Both the position numbers and the translations under genes were made by a program. Source: Sorex araneus (taxonomy: Eukaryota; Chordata; Mammalia; Eulipotyphla; Soricidae). Taken from it: a stretch of 64,000 bases of DNA. The stretch lies in contig NC_073302.1 in the NCBI RefSeq assembly GCF_027595985.1, positions 401,743,310 to 401,807,309 on the forward strand. The letters run 5' to 3'. This document shows positions 25,894-36,790 of the stretch, one piece after another (the stretch's first letter is position 1; each line of letters starts with the position of its first letter). Below the pieces are notes generated by a model. The model saw only the letters and a list, made by a program, of their open reading frames with translations. It searched no databases and was not told the origin of the DNA.

Positions 25894-26639
25894 TATTATT
25901 ATTTTTTTTTTGGAAAGAGAGAAAACACCTAGGAAATTAATACAAGTATTTAACACTAAAATCAAACTTACTAATAAAATTAAATGTACTGAACTTTCCC
26001 TATATGAAGCCAATGTAATGAGACACCATGCAACTTTCCCCAATTTTATGTTAGTAAATAAAAACAAACCAGATAACAAAGCATTATAGAGGTCATAAAG
26101 CACTGATTTAAAGTATATACTACTGCCTAGCATTTTGAGGTCAGAAAAGAAGATTTTATTTTGATTCCCCACCCTCCACAAAGAATTAGATCTTAATGCA
26201 GCCACTTTATAAGCTTTCTCTATATATACCATCTTTTTAGAGATATGTGCCAACTTACTTCTCCACAAAGCTTGTAAAGAAAGCATTATCTTTAATTCTT
26301 TATTTTGGCTGAGATTTACATTTCATATAATTTTACCATGACACAAAGTATATTCTTTTAAAATAATTTCCTGTTCCATACAAACAACTGTTATTCCCAG
26401 GCCACACAAAAAACAAGCAGTTAAGGTGCAGGGGAAGGGGAACTGGATTTGGTCTGCAGGTCCAGTTTGCCAAATCTAGTTCTAAGTTGCTGAGAGAAAT
26501 TTACTCAATTCAGGAAGAAACCCAATAGAAAAATGTTTTTTTTCTTGACTTTCAACACTTGACTTTCATATCACTTGGCTTCCAGTCAATGATAACTGTA
26601 ATTATGAAGCTGTGTCTGTCTTTGAAGAATACATACACA

Positions 26640-26800
26640 GAGGCTGAAGTGATAGTACAGCAAGTAGGGCACATACCTGACCCGCGTTCCATTCAATCCC
26701 CAGCACCCAATACATCCCACAACCTGTCAAGAGTGATCCTTGAGTGTAGACTCAGGAGTAAGCCCTGAGAAGGCTTACTAACACATTCACCCCAAATAAA
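26640..26800 (+). mobile_element. SINE-A, sense, old
   Basis: GAGGCTGAAGTGATAGTACA, GTCAAGAGTGATCCTTGAGT and TCAGGAGTAAGCCCTGAGA. Confidence 0.65.
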
Positions 26801-27008
26801 TGGAAATACATATATCTGAGGACCATCCAAGGCACTTCTGGGGAAGAGGGAAGGTATAGTCTTAAAGGAGCTGCCTGATGGGGAATATGACAGCATGATC
26901 AAACCAGGGCTTTCAACATGCAGGTCTGATCATTTAGATACATTTATACATTTAGACCATATATCTGGTCCAAATATTTTCTATAAAATTATCTGAGAAT
27001 CACATTTT

Positions 27009-27152
27009 ATTTTTGGGGGTTTGGCCCACACCCAGTGGTGCTCAAACTTACTCCTGGGTCTGCTCCCCTGGCAATGTTCGGAGGATCTTATGGAGTGCCA
27101 GGGATCGAACCCCAGTCAACTGCCATGCCTGATGCACTATCTCACTGGCCTC
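27009..27152 (-). mobile_element. SINE-A, antisense, old
   Basis: GGCCCACACCCAGTGGTGCT, GTGCCAGGGATCGAACCCCA and CACTATCTCACTGGCCTCC. Confidence 0.7.
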
Positions 27153-27426
27153 CAAGAATCAGATTTATAAAGCACAGTAGAACAGTAGTTTAAAACTCCA
27201 GTTCATTATCTCTTGTTCTTTTTATTGCCGTGGTAGTATATTGTAAGTTTTAGATGAACATCAATAAAAATCAACATGTCTACATTAAATTTAATTCACT
27301 ATTAAAAGCACAATTCTGTCCTTCACAGTATAATCCCATCAGGGGAACAGGGTAAAAGGCACCCAAAACAGAAAGCAAATTAAAATGACATTTCAGTTTA
27401 AATGAGCAGGCAAAAAAATATCTTAG

Positions 27427-27600
27427 TGAGTGACTAAGGAGATAGTATAGGGCCAGGGTACATGTCTAACATTTGTCTGACCCAGGTTCAGTTCCTGTCA
27501 CTACACCATCTCCCTAGCATCTCCAGGTGTATCCCTCAGGGGATCCCTGACCCTGGAGGCCTCTGACCACTGATGAGATGCTGTGCCCAGATTCCGGGGT
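27427..27600 (+). mobile_element. SINE relic, sense
   Basis: AGATAGTATAGGGCCAGGGT, TCTGACCCAGGTTCAGTTCC and TCTCCAGGTGTATCCCTCAG. The following 160 bp may be part of it but do not fit the consensus. Confidence 0.45.
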
Positions 27601-28165
27601 CCAAGCCCCCACCCCATACTGCATCTTCATACTCTGGCACTGAACTGCTAGTCTGGCTGGCCAAAACTCACTGCGAGTGCTCCTCTCCCTCTAGCCCTCT
27701 TGAGCACCACTTAGAAGGGCCCCCAAAACACACGTCCAAACAACAAAAAAGTCTCAGTAAGGATATTCATATTGGGCAAAAATTTAAATGGGACTTTTAA
27801 AGATTGTATATCACCAGCATTTTATTTTAATGAATCAAGCCTTAGTACTGAATTAGCTATTTTAATTTGAGAAAACTCCGTGGGTCATTTGGCAAAGAGC
27901 AATTTTGCTTCTAAGTTACCCTGTTAAACAGCATTTATAAATGTCATTCTTTGTGGAATTATAAACAAACAGCAGATTAACACCAGTGTTTTAGGTACTC
28001 TTAGGCTTTTTCAAAGCTTGTACATATGCCTAATTTTAGGCTGCCAATGGCAACCTACCAAATTATTTCACCATTATGTCAGTTATCATGGGAAGATAAA
28101 CAGCAAGGTACTTAAAATATAACTAGCAAGTAGTATATCCTTGACTAATATTTCTTTTGTTGACA

Positions 28166-28313
28166 GTGCTTAGGGCTTACAGAGGGTAGGGTGTTTGCTT
28201 TTCATGAGACTGACCCAGCTTCATCTGCACATGGTCCCCCAAACAGCATAGGAGTGAATCTTAATTGCACAGTGAGGAGTAAACCCTAAGCACCCTGCTG
28301 TGATCCAAAAACC
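28166..28313 (+). mobile_element. SINE-A, sense, old
   Basis: CAGAGGGTAGGGTGTTTGCT, CAGTGAGGAGTAAACCCTAA and GCTGTGATCCAAAAACC. Confidence 0.65.
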
Positions 28314-28317
28314 AAAG

Positions 28318-28414
28318 GCAGGGTGTGCATAATCATATGGGTTACGAGGGATCGAACCTGGGTCTGCCACTTGCAAGATAAGCATCCTACCTGCCGTACT
28401 GTAGCTCCAGCCCC
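28318..28414 (-). mobile_element. SINE-A fragment, antisense
   Basis: GGGATCGAACCTGGGTCTGC and GCCGTACTGTAGCTCCAGCC; head and partial body only. Lies tail to tail with the previous copy. Confidence 0.75.
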
Positions 28415-28456
28415 AACTAATATTTCTATTGTAATCTATTTATAATAAAATGAAAA

Positions 28457-28625
28457 GGGGGCTGGGGAGAGAGTTTGGCAGGTAGGGCACGTGCCTTGAA
28501 CATGGCCAACTAGAGTTTAATGCCTGACATCCCACATGGTGCCCCAAGTCCCGCTAGCAGTAATTCCTAAGTGCAGAGCCAGAAGTAACCCCTAAGCATA
28601 ATTGGGTGTGGCCCAGAAACATAAA
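28457..28625 (+). mobile_element. SINE-A, sense
   Basis: GGCAGGTAGGGCACGTGCCT, CAGTAATTCCTAAGTGCAGA and GGGTGTGGCCCAGAAAC. Confidence 0.75.
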
Positions 28626-28811
28626 ACGAAAGAAAAGAAAAAAAGAAGGAAAAGGTAAAACACTAGAGACTAGATCATAAAATACTTCTCACCCCAACTC
28701 TTAATGGGCATTAGAAGCTTCACTCAACTCCATTCATAAAAACATTATTCCTTGGATCTCCTCATACCTGTGTAAACAAACTGCTATGGTCAAATGACTA
28801 CCTCCTCTTTA

Positions 28812-29009
28812 TTTTTTTTTTAATGTTTTATTAGTGAATCACTGTGAGGTACAGTTACAGACTTACATTCGTGCTTGCATTTCAGTTATACAGTGGTCGA
28901 GTGCCCATCCCTCCACCAGTGCCCACTTTCCACCACCAATGGTCCCAGCATCCCTCCCACCACCACCCCCCCATCTTCTCCCCACCCCACACCCACCTCT
29001 GTGGCAGGG

Positions 29010-29074
<65 letters not shown>

Positions 29075-29079
29075 TTCTC

Positions 29080-29118
<39 letters not shown>

Positions 29119-29301
29119 CCCTCCTTCCCTCTCTCTCCTTTTGGGTGTTGTGGTTTGCAGTAGCGGTATTAAGTGGTCATCATGTTCAGTCTATAGTCTA
29201 CTTTCAGCCCAAATCTCCCATTCCAAATGGGCCCTCCTAGCACCCTTTACTCGGTGGTCCCTTCTCTATCTGAGCTGCCTTTTCCCCCAGCATGCAAGGC
29301 C
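28812..29301 (-). mobile_element. L1 3' end, minus strand, older variant
   Basis: A poly(T) start and 3' UTR text resembling the 30.2-kb copy (CAGTGCCCACTTTCCACCACC), expanded by a (CT)n/(CTGT)n tract at 29013-29118. TSD ATGACTRCCTCCTCTTTA at 28794-28811 and 29302-29319 with one mismatch. 5' truncated, no ORF. Confidence 0.82.
29013..29118. repeat. (CT)n and (CTGT)n compound microsatellite
   Basis: CT repeats pass into eight or so CTGT units inside an L1 3' UTR. Confidence 0.96.
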
Positions 29302-30158
29302 ATGACTGCCTCCTCTTTAAAGGCATAAATATTCCACTTACCGAAAAAAGAAGTCAACAGCTAATAAGAGAAAAGCAACATGTCAACAAAGCTATACACA
29401 ATGCAGAAATTCCTAGTTCATACGAAAACATACCAAAGTATTTGCAAACCAAAGAAAACTTCTATTACAAAATAACCAATTTCTAAAGAAATATTCTAAG
29501 TGTTTGAGCATAACAGAAAGAAGGTTTAAGAACTTTTAAAATTAGGTAAGTGACTTTCGACTAATATTGTTTTTGTGAACCCAGTATACTTTCATACTTA
29601 GGAACACAGAACACAGATCCCCTTGGAGTTGAAACACTGCTGTGTGGCAGCCCAGAAGGATATTGCTAGGAAACAGTGCAATGCATTTTTTTTTCTATGT
29701 TTCCATTTCTCTACCCATGGGAGTTAAATAGGCATTCTCAAGTAAGTACAGGGATTGCTTGATTAAAAACTGAAATTCTGTACAAGCAACAATGCTCTCG
29801 ATATATGAAAAAAAAAGGCAAAAATCTCACTAGTTTCCAATGATGCAATTTACTTGAAAAATTAATTTCTTAATTCTGAAAACTTATAAAATGTATTATT
29901 TATACTTAATTTTTTTTAAATTAAGGGCACTGTGTTTTACTATTAGTAGAAAAGTGGTTATTTCTACATGTCGAGGTCTATAAGACACAACTTGCACCTA
30001 AGCAGCAGTTTATACAATGCATCTAATATTGATTAATTTCTTACAAAAGTGGCACCAAGTAGGACTACTCTGTCAGCATTCCCACCCACAACTACATGTG
30101 TGCGGCCTCATAAGTCCCTTTGCCTTCCTCCCAGTCCTCTGGAGACAGAAAACATTTA

Positions 30159-30680
30159 TTTATTTTTTCTTTTTTTAAATTTTTAAAATTTATTTATTTT
30201 TAATTAGTGAATTACAGTGAGGGTACAGTTACAGATTTATACACTTTTGTGCTTATGCTTCCCTCATACAAAGTTCGGGAACCCATCCCTTCACCAGTGC
30301 CCATTCTCCACCACCAGTAAACCCAGCATCCCTCCCACCCTCCCCAATCCCATCTCCCCCCACCCCACCCTGCCACTATGGCAGGGCATTCCCTTCTGTT
30401 CTCTCTCTCTAATTAGCTGTTGTGTTTTGCAATAAAGGTGTTGAGTGGCCACTGTGCTCAGTCTCTAGCCCTCATTCAGCCCGCAACTCCCTTCCCCCAC
30501 ATGGCCTTCGACTACATTATAGTTGGTGATCCCTTCTCTGAGTTGCCCTTTCCCCAGAATGTGAGGCCAGCCTCCTAGCCATGGAGTCAACCTCCTGGTA
30601 CTTATTTCTACAATTCTTGGGTGTTAGTCTCCCACTCTGTTATTCTATATTCCACAGATGAGTGCAGTCTTTCTACGTCT
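30159..30680 (-). mobile_element. L1 3' end, minus strand, with 17-bp TSD
   Basis: Closely similar to the copy at 24957-25540. Perfect TSD GAGACAGAAAACATTTA at 30142-30158 and 30681-30697. 5' truncated at about 520 bp, noncoding. Confidence 0.87.
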
Positions 30681-30816
30681 GAGACAGAAAACATTTAATT
30701 GGTTCTCACAGTTCAAAGGTTTAGAGTTATTCTTTTCAGTTTTATCATACGTAAAGATAGAAGTTTCTGGAAAGTAGATTTCCTAAGTTATACTCAGTTA
30801 TTTAAAGTCTAAAAGG

Positions 30817-30890
30817 CTCCAGGAGTGATTCGCAAGTGGTCAGTAGTAAAGCACTGAGCACTGCTGGGTGTACCCCAAAAAAGGAGAGAG
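30817..30890 (+). mobile_element. SINE-A 3' fragment, sense, with (GA) tail
   Basis: CCAGGAGTGATTCGCAAGTG and GCTGGGTGTACCCCAAAAAA, then a GA-rich stretch to 30963. Confidence 0.55.
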
Positions 30891-31127
30891 AGAAAGAAAC
30901 AGAGAGAGAAGAAGGAATAAAGAGAAAGGACAGAGAGGAGAGAGAAAGAGAGAGAGAGAGAGAATATCCAGAGAATTCTATAACTTCAGAATTCTGTGCC
31001 CAAACATAAAAAATTAAAAAAAGAAAGAGAAATCTGTACCAGAAATACTATGGATGGTGATAGAACAATATATTCAGAGAAAACTATTTGACAATGTAGT
31101 TAAAGACCTGAGATAATATTATCCTGT

Positions 31128-31252
31128 AGTGAGGTGAGAGGCATAGTACAGTAAACAAAATACTTTCCTTACATACAGCCACCCCAAGTTCAATCCCTGG
31201 CACCATTTTCCATGGAGCACTCAGGAGTGAGCCAGGTGTGGCGCCCAAACAA
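31128..31252 (+). mobile_element. SINE-A, sense, old and shortened
   Basis: GGCATAGTACAGTAAACAAA, AAGTTCAATCCCTGGCACCA and GAGCCAGGTGTGGCGCCCAA. Confidence 0.6.
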
Positions 31253-31285
31253 AACAGTTTATTCTATATTCAAAGTAAGTCTGCT

Positions 31286-31475
31286 TGGGGCTGGAGCAAT
31301 AGTACAGCGGGTATGGTGCTTTTCTTGCATGAAGTCGACCAGGTTTGACATCCTGGCATCCCACATGGTCCCCTGTGTACAGCCAGGAGTAAATCTTGCA
31401 TGCAGAGCCAGAAGTAACCCCTGAGCAGCATCGGGTTCAGCCCGAAAATCCCTCCCCCCCCCAGCCAAAACCCCC
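31286..31475 (+). mobile_element. SINE-A, sense
   Basis: GGGGCTGGAGCAATAGTACA, CATCCCACATGGTCCCCTGT and GAAGTAACCCCTGAGCAGCA. Confidence 0.82.
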
Positions 31476-31513
31476 TAAGGTAGATCTGCTTGTGTCTTGG
31501 TAAGATAAGTGGA

Positions 31514-31684
31514 CACAGGATGCAGGTGACAGTACAGTGGGTAGGGCACTTGCCTTGCACATGATAAACCTGCATTCAATCTCTGACACCCAGCCCCATC
31601 CCCAAGTCCCTCCAGGAGTGATGCCTTAGTACACAGCAGGGAGTAAACCCTAATCACCTTCCAGAGTGCCCCCCCGAAAAAAAG
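31514..31684 (+). mobile_element. SINE-A, sense
   Basis: GACAGTACAGTGGGTAGGGC, TTGCCTTGCACATGATAAAC and CTCCAGGAGTGATGCCTTAG. Confidence 0.72.
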
Positions 31685-32236
31685 TGGGTACAGAAACTGA
31701 AAAAAAATGCAATATGAAGATAGCATCAGAAATCTGAATGATACTTCTACAAAACAAGGAACACTGAAAGTTAGGAGAAAAGCATGGAATAATTTTTCTG
31801 CCATAATCTCCAGACAGAAGACAGAAAAATTAAGTTGAAACTCTGGTTTTGAACTATCTTCCAGAACTGTGAAAAAAAAAAAAAAAGATTTCGGTTGTCT
31901 TTAGACACTCGGGTCATGGTCATTGGTTATTAAAGTCCTAGGAAATTTATAAGTCTTCTAATATTTGGTTTTAAATACAAAGTTAAACCATTATCACAAA
32001 AAGCAAACCACAAATACATACTGTAAACACTACCATTTTGGCAGATCATAATTTTCTATCTATTATTATAACAAACGAGAAGTAGAAAAGAACTGTGTTG
32101 GGAAATAATACAATAACATTATAAATAATGGGAAAGGAAAGGGGGGATGACAAAAGTAAAAAAGAGCAGCATCTGTTAAAAAATAAAAAAAAAAAATTAA
32201 AGGATCTGTTTGGGGCTTTCAGGCAGGAAAGAGAGT

Positions 32237-32330
32237 ATTGGTTTTGGGGCCACAACTTGCTGTGATCAGAAATTTTTCCTGGCTCTGCACTCAGGGATCA
32301 TGCCTCGAAGTGCTAAGATCTCCAGCACTA
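32237..32330 (-). mobile_element. SINE-A 3' fragment, antisense
   Basis: GGGGCCACAACTTGCTGTGA and TTCCTGGCTCTGCACTCAGG; stops before the head. Confidence 0.6.
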
Positions 32331-32334
32331 CAAG

Positions 32335-32483
32335 TGTGTGAGTCTTAAAAAGCACCCACTGGGTGCTGCAAATAGGTAAAGGAACAAACATGATAACCCA
32401 TGATAACCTCTAAGTATCTGTACTGCAAACCATAATGCCCAAAATGGGAAGGAGGAAGGGTGGAGCGGCGGGGGGGAGGGGGG

Positions 32484-32535
<52 letters not shown>

Positions 32536-32692
32536 CTTGGGTTGAGGGAGGGAACTGGGGACTTGAGTCGTGGGAAATGTACACTGATGGAGGAATGGGT
32601 GTGAGAACACTGTATGACTAAAATCCAATCAAGAACAGTTCTGTAAAACAGTTCTGTAATTGTATCTCACGGTGATCCAATTAAAAAAAAAG
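32335..32692 (+). mobile_element. L1 3' UTR fragment, sense
   Basis: Shares TCTGTACTGCAAACCATAAT and the ending GTATCTCACGGTGATCCAAT with the 19.5-kb L1, and ends in an A-rich tail. It contains a (GA)n expansion at 32484-32530. Noncoding. Confidence 0.75.
32484..32530. repeat. (GA)n microsatellite in an L1 3' UTR
   Basis: GA tract after a G-rich lead GGCGGGGGGGAGGGGGGGAG at 32466-32485. Confidence 0.95.
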
Positions 32693-32720
32693 AAGAAAAG
32701 AATGTGTGGGAGCCCTAGGC

Positions 32721-32724
<4 letters not shown>

Positions 32725-32789
<65 letters not shown>
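32725..32789. repeat. (CA)32 microsatellite
   Basis: An uninterrupted 65-bp CA tract, the longest dinucleotide CA run here. Confidence 0.97.
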
Positions 32790-32791
<2 letters not shown>

Positions 32792-33156
32792 TAGGACACG
32801 GGTCAGGGAACTATAAAATCTTTATAATTTCATCTGAAATCAACAAAGTAACACGTGTAATGAATTTCGAAAAGGCAAGGTAGGTCTGTTTAAAAGCATA
32901 GTAAATATCATATAGGGCATCTCCGCATTCTGAGCAAGGCAATTCTTTGCTGTATGGAACTGTCTGACAGTTAAGCAAACTAAGATCTGTGAGCCAAATC
33001 CATCCCATTGCCTATTTTGGAAACTCAGTTTTGTTGGAAAATAGCCATGAACTTTCATTGCATTCATTGAAATGCATGCATTCCCCCCACCCACACACAC
33101 ACTTACAAAAAACTTCATTTCTACTTAAAGAGACAAGGTTTAAAACATGCTTTATT

Positions 33157-33333
33157 GGGGCCGGAGCGATAGCACAGTGGGTAGGGCGTTTGCCTTGCAC
33201 GCGGCCGACCCGGGTTCGATCCCTGGCATCCCATATGGTCCCCCAAGCACTGCCAGGAGTAATTCCTGAGTGCAAAGCCAGGAGTAACCCCTGAGCATCG
33301 CTGGGTGTGACCCAAAAAGCAAAAAAAAAAAAA
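33157..33333 (+). mobile_element. SINE-A, sense, young, 15-bp TSD
   Basis: Near-consensus copy with perfect A box TAGCACAGTGGG and B box GGTTCGATCCC, and an A-rich tail. Perfect TSD AAAACATGCTTTATT at 33142-33156 and 33334-33348. One of the best reference copies here. Confidence 0.94.
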
Positions 33334-33369
33334 AAAACATGCTTTATTAAAATATTTTAAAAGACAACA

Positions 33370-33578
33370 CTGATTTTTACAGGAGATCCACATTACTACA
33401 CCAACAGTAAGTTTCCAAAAGGCAAAAGAGAACCATAGTGGACACAAAGGCCATGCTTGGTGGAAGATAACCCCATTTCAACGACAAAGGGAGCATGGCA
33501 GGGCAGGAGTTCTCAAGCCTCCTCCTTGTCCTCCTCCTCCTCAAACTCACCCTGCTCATGGGCCCTGTCGTCCTAGCA
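33370..33578 (-). pseudogene. Beta-tubulin pseudogene, C-terminal end only
   Basis: On the minus strand the codons ending at TGA 33515-33513 read HEQGEFEEEEDKEEA, matching the acidic C-terminal tail of TUBB2-type beta-tubulin (usual form DEQGEFEEEEGEDEA). Homology stops upstream at about 33578, so only the last 20 or so codons and perhaps 3' UTR remain. It is intron-free and truncated, so a processed copy is likely. The 3' limit is uncertain. Confidence 0.55.
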
Positions 33579-33700
33579 CATATTATCTATCATTGATTTA
33601 CTAATAGCAGAGTTGAATAGCTGCCACAGAGACTTTATGGCCCTCAGAGTCTTAAATATTTACCATTTGGCCCTTTATTAAGAATACTATATGATATTAA
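33579..33700 (-). mobile_element. Old hAT-like nonautonomous DNA transposon fragment
   Basis: The minus strand reads AGGGCCAAATGGTAAATATT, then GGGCCATAAAGTCTCTGTGG and a decayed ACTCAACTCTGC-type segment. This matches the end of a common mammalian hAT/Charlie-type MITE whose consensus begins CAGGGGTCGGCAAACT. The family name is not certain. It abuts the tubulin tail. Confidence 0.5.
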
Positions 33701-34956
33701 GTATTTCATTCCTAACCATCCAACAACATCAGTATTCCCTTCAAAATTATGAAAACCAAAATTTCACAGTCCACATTTGCAACCCAATCTCCCATCCAAA
33801 CTTCCTGTTGAAGATGAAGATAGAACTCTAGTCTGAGAACCACTAAGCTATAAAGAATCAAAAATGATCGCCCCAAGGGAGCAAACCAAAAAGTTTGAAT
33901 AAATACAGAGAAAGGCAATATCCTGGGCTGTTTTGGGTTTTGTTGAATTTTTTGGTTTGTTTTTTGTTTTTCTGCAGTAAGCCTTGAAATAATATGACAT
34001 TTGGACATCAATTCAGTACTTAATAAGAAAACTGTGCTATTTAATACTGGTGGTATATTCTACACAGAAAAGAACACAACTAAAGAAAGACTAAAATCTT
34101 ATATTTGTTTACTCTCTAGTGTTCTAATTACTACTTACTTTGAATTCAACTAAATTAAAAAACTATCTCTCCATATAGAAAAAAAATTTAAATATAAAAT
34201 AAATTATATTTTTCTAATAGAGACCTAAAAATAAGGCACAAAAATGATTTAAACTGTGAAAACAATCATAATTCACTACAATACAAAAAGCCTATGGTAC
34301 TACAACATATACTTTAGAGTATAACAACAGTCTCAAGAGTAAATGGTTTACTTTATTTTTGAAAAAAACTATTCTTTGACTTTGCAAAAAGAATACACTG
34401 GTAAAATATATTTCAAAATGTATAAAATGATACATTAGTTAAATAGAATAACTAATCCTGAAATACCAAAATAAATATTTTAAGATTTTAATTTGGAAAT
34501 AGTCTCTGAAGGTATATTTTACTTAAAAGATTGAATTGTGGAGTTGTAATGTAACAGAAACAGCTGTTAAGTTGTAATGCATTTTATGTATTCTCTTGAT
34601 ATAAAATCATAAAAGTATAACCATACGATTTACCTTGATTTCCTTTAAAGCAAACAAACTACAAAAATAGTAATGTTTTTATATATAATGTTAATATTAA
34701 TCTTAAATTTGTGCTTCACAATTGAAAATAACCTAGCTGTCTTGATAATAAACAGTAAAAAGTAAAGAAAAATATTTTTAATCATTATCATTATTTAGAG
34801 TTAAAAATATAAAATAAGCTTTCCCTCCCACTCAAAAGGTTCTGAAATCTTTGATACTATTTTGGGTAATATTTAACATATGTCAATTACATAAAAACAC
34901 AAGCATCTTTAGAATAAAGACATTTAAAGATTTAAAGCTTTTTTTTATCAACTTAC

Positions 34957-35001
34957 CTTCTTCTGATACCAGACAATAGCATCTGTAACTTTGGACGCCA
35001 T
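34957..35001 (-). CDS. PHTF2: PHTF2 first coding exon (start codon, 15 codons)
   Basis: On the minus strand ATG at 35001-34999 opens MASKVTDAIVWYQKK, the PHTF2 N-terminus, and ends at a GTAAGT donor (34956-34951) after a complete codon. The whole exon is 35036-34957; its acceptor is a good pyrimidine tract ending CACAG at 35037. The 35-nt leader part of the exon carries two upstream ATGs, listed separately. The start context is T at -3 and G at +4, so only half favourable. Intron 1 upstream is about 22.6 kb and intron 2 downstream about 32.3 kb, both full of SINEs and L1s. The reading frame continues correctly into exon 3 at 2617. Confidence 0.94.
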
Positions 35002-35036
35002 TTATTCCACTGAAATCACACATTCGTCATTGTAGG
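35002..35036 (-). promoter_or_regulatory. PHTF2: PHTF2 leader segment of exon 2 with upstream ORFs
   Basis: This is the 5'-untranslated part of exon 2. It contains ATG at 35030-35028, which opens a four-codon ORF (M-T-N-V) ending at TGA 35018-35016; it has A at -3. A second ATG at 35023-35021 is out of frame with the main start and would run through exon 2 into exon 3, stopping at a TGA inside the GCA-TAT-GAT codons, about 26 codons in all. Ribosomes scanning from exon 1 must pass both. A repressive effect on PHTF2 translation is inferred, not shown. Confidence 0.7.
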
Positions 35037-36128
35037 CTGTGCAGGAGAGAAAAACATGAAGATGACTTTATTTCCACCTTCCAAAAGGAGAGAGATCAAC
35101 ATGCATACCTACCACTCTGGTTAGTCGCGCAGCAAAAGACATATGACTATACTGATATTACACCCTTCCTCATTACTATTTTAGCAACAGGCCCTCTTAA
35201 GTAAACAAGTCAGTTGCCGTAATAGAAGAAGTTTTATCTGAACATAACACTTGAGTTTTCTTAGAGAAGAAATGTTTTTAAGTCATTTAAGCAACTCAGA
35301 ATTTCTCAACTTATACTAAAAATTACTTATTTTTAAACTCACATATAATAGGAATCAACTTATTTACTGAGAAACCGATCCACTTAGCTGTAGCTTCTTT
35401 CTAGGAACTAGTCTCAATTACTTTTGTTAAAAGATGACTTGACAGAGATCCAAAATTTTTAACATTAAATTTCCCTGATACTACTCCATAAACACAAAGC
35501 TGAACTAAAATCAAGTAACTGGGGAAACGCAATTAATTTACTATTAAATATTAAGACAATATTAGAGTCAATTACACAGGAATAAAGTCTCATATATCAC
35601 AGTTTGCTACTAATTAGACATTCACCACAACTCATTTCAGAAGCATCTTTCTTGGGACTGTCCAGAACAGAACTAAACTTAGCTCCTTAGCCCCAGAGAG
35701 AATTAATCCAGCCTGATGATAGTTAACTCTACAATATTTTTTAACTTGGAAGACCATAGAAGTAAGGAAGATGTCTCTGGTATAGTGTTAAAAAGGGACC
35801 TAAAAGGGGACCAAATACAGATAAGCCCCAGAACTAACAAACCAGGATCATCTAAGGCCACAGAGGCTCTTAGGGAAGTAACTGACAAAGTTTCAGGAAG
35901 CAGCCAACTAAGTTTATCCTAGCACTGTAGTTTCTGCCAACTAAGAGATGTTACTCTTAAATTTGTTTACAGTAAGCAAAGTACTAAGCAAAGTACAATA
36001 GGTTTTCTTACTATTATTGGGAGTTAAATAGGATTTAAATACAATGAGAAGACAAACTCAAATGTCTAGATTATTAACCTCTGAGATAAAAGGCATTTTA
36101 AAAAAATGACTGTCTTATTTAGTCTTGT

Positions 36129-36230
36129 TTGGGGGCCACACCTGGTGTTGCTCAAAGTCTACACCCAGCTTAGCAGCCTCCTATATGCGATGCAAACACT
36201 CACTATTGGAGCTTTTGTCTCCAGCTCCTA
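36129..36230 (-). mobile_element. SINE-A relic, antisense
   Basis: GGGGGCCACACCTGGTGTTG and TTTTGTCTCCAGCTCCTAAG with a damaged middle. Confidence 0.45.
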
Positions 36231-36299
36231 AGGCCTATATTCTGACAGTGTTGGTTGGGTTTTGTTTTGTGGGGTGGTGGGGAGATTGTTGGTGGGGAG

Positions 36300-36474
36300 A
36301 CCTTTGGGTCACATTCAGAGATGTTAGGGCTTGCTCCCTCAGGAATTGCCTCAAGAGTTGCCTCAGGAACTACTCCTGCTGGTGCTCAGGGTACCATATG
36401 AGATACCAAGGGTGGAACCTGGATTGTCTGCACATGAGGCCAGTGCCCTAACTGCTACACTCTCTCCGACCCCG
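36300..36474 (-). mobile_element. SINE-A, antisense, old
   Basis: TTTGGGTCACATTCAGAGAT, GGTGCTCAGGGTACCATATG and CTACACTCTCTCCGACCCC. Confidence 0.68.
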
Positions 36475-36612
36475 AACAGAGCATCTCATTACCTTTCAAA
36501 AGATACTAGTCTCCATCTTCAACTGATCAATTTAAGCAAACTACTTTTTGAAATTCCTGAAAACTTACCTGGTATCATGGAAAGAGGAGGTGTACACAGT
36601 CACCTCAGGATT

Positions 36613-36790
36613 CAGGGCCAGGAAGATAGCACAGGGATTAGGGCACATGTCCCTGGCACTGGATGGACCCCCACACATCTCAGGTGGAGGCCCCCGAGTA
36701 CTCTCAGGTGGCCCTGGTGATTGGGCCGTGGCTTTGCAGAGACTGAGCAGTACTACCCTAGCAATGAACTATGCTCCCTGCCCAAAAAAT
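36613..36790 (+). mobile_element. SINE relic, sense
   Basis: AGGGCCAGGAAGATAGCACA and GGGATTAGGGCACATGTCCC; the body is hardly recognisable. Confidence 0.4.

Noticed and set aside
33157..33333. A possible tRNA gene from the A and B boxes
   Set aside because: The head is part of a SINE with TSD and A tail; the sequence does not fold as a full tRNA, and dozens of near copies exist.
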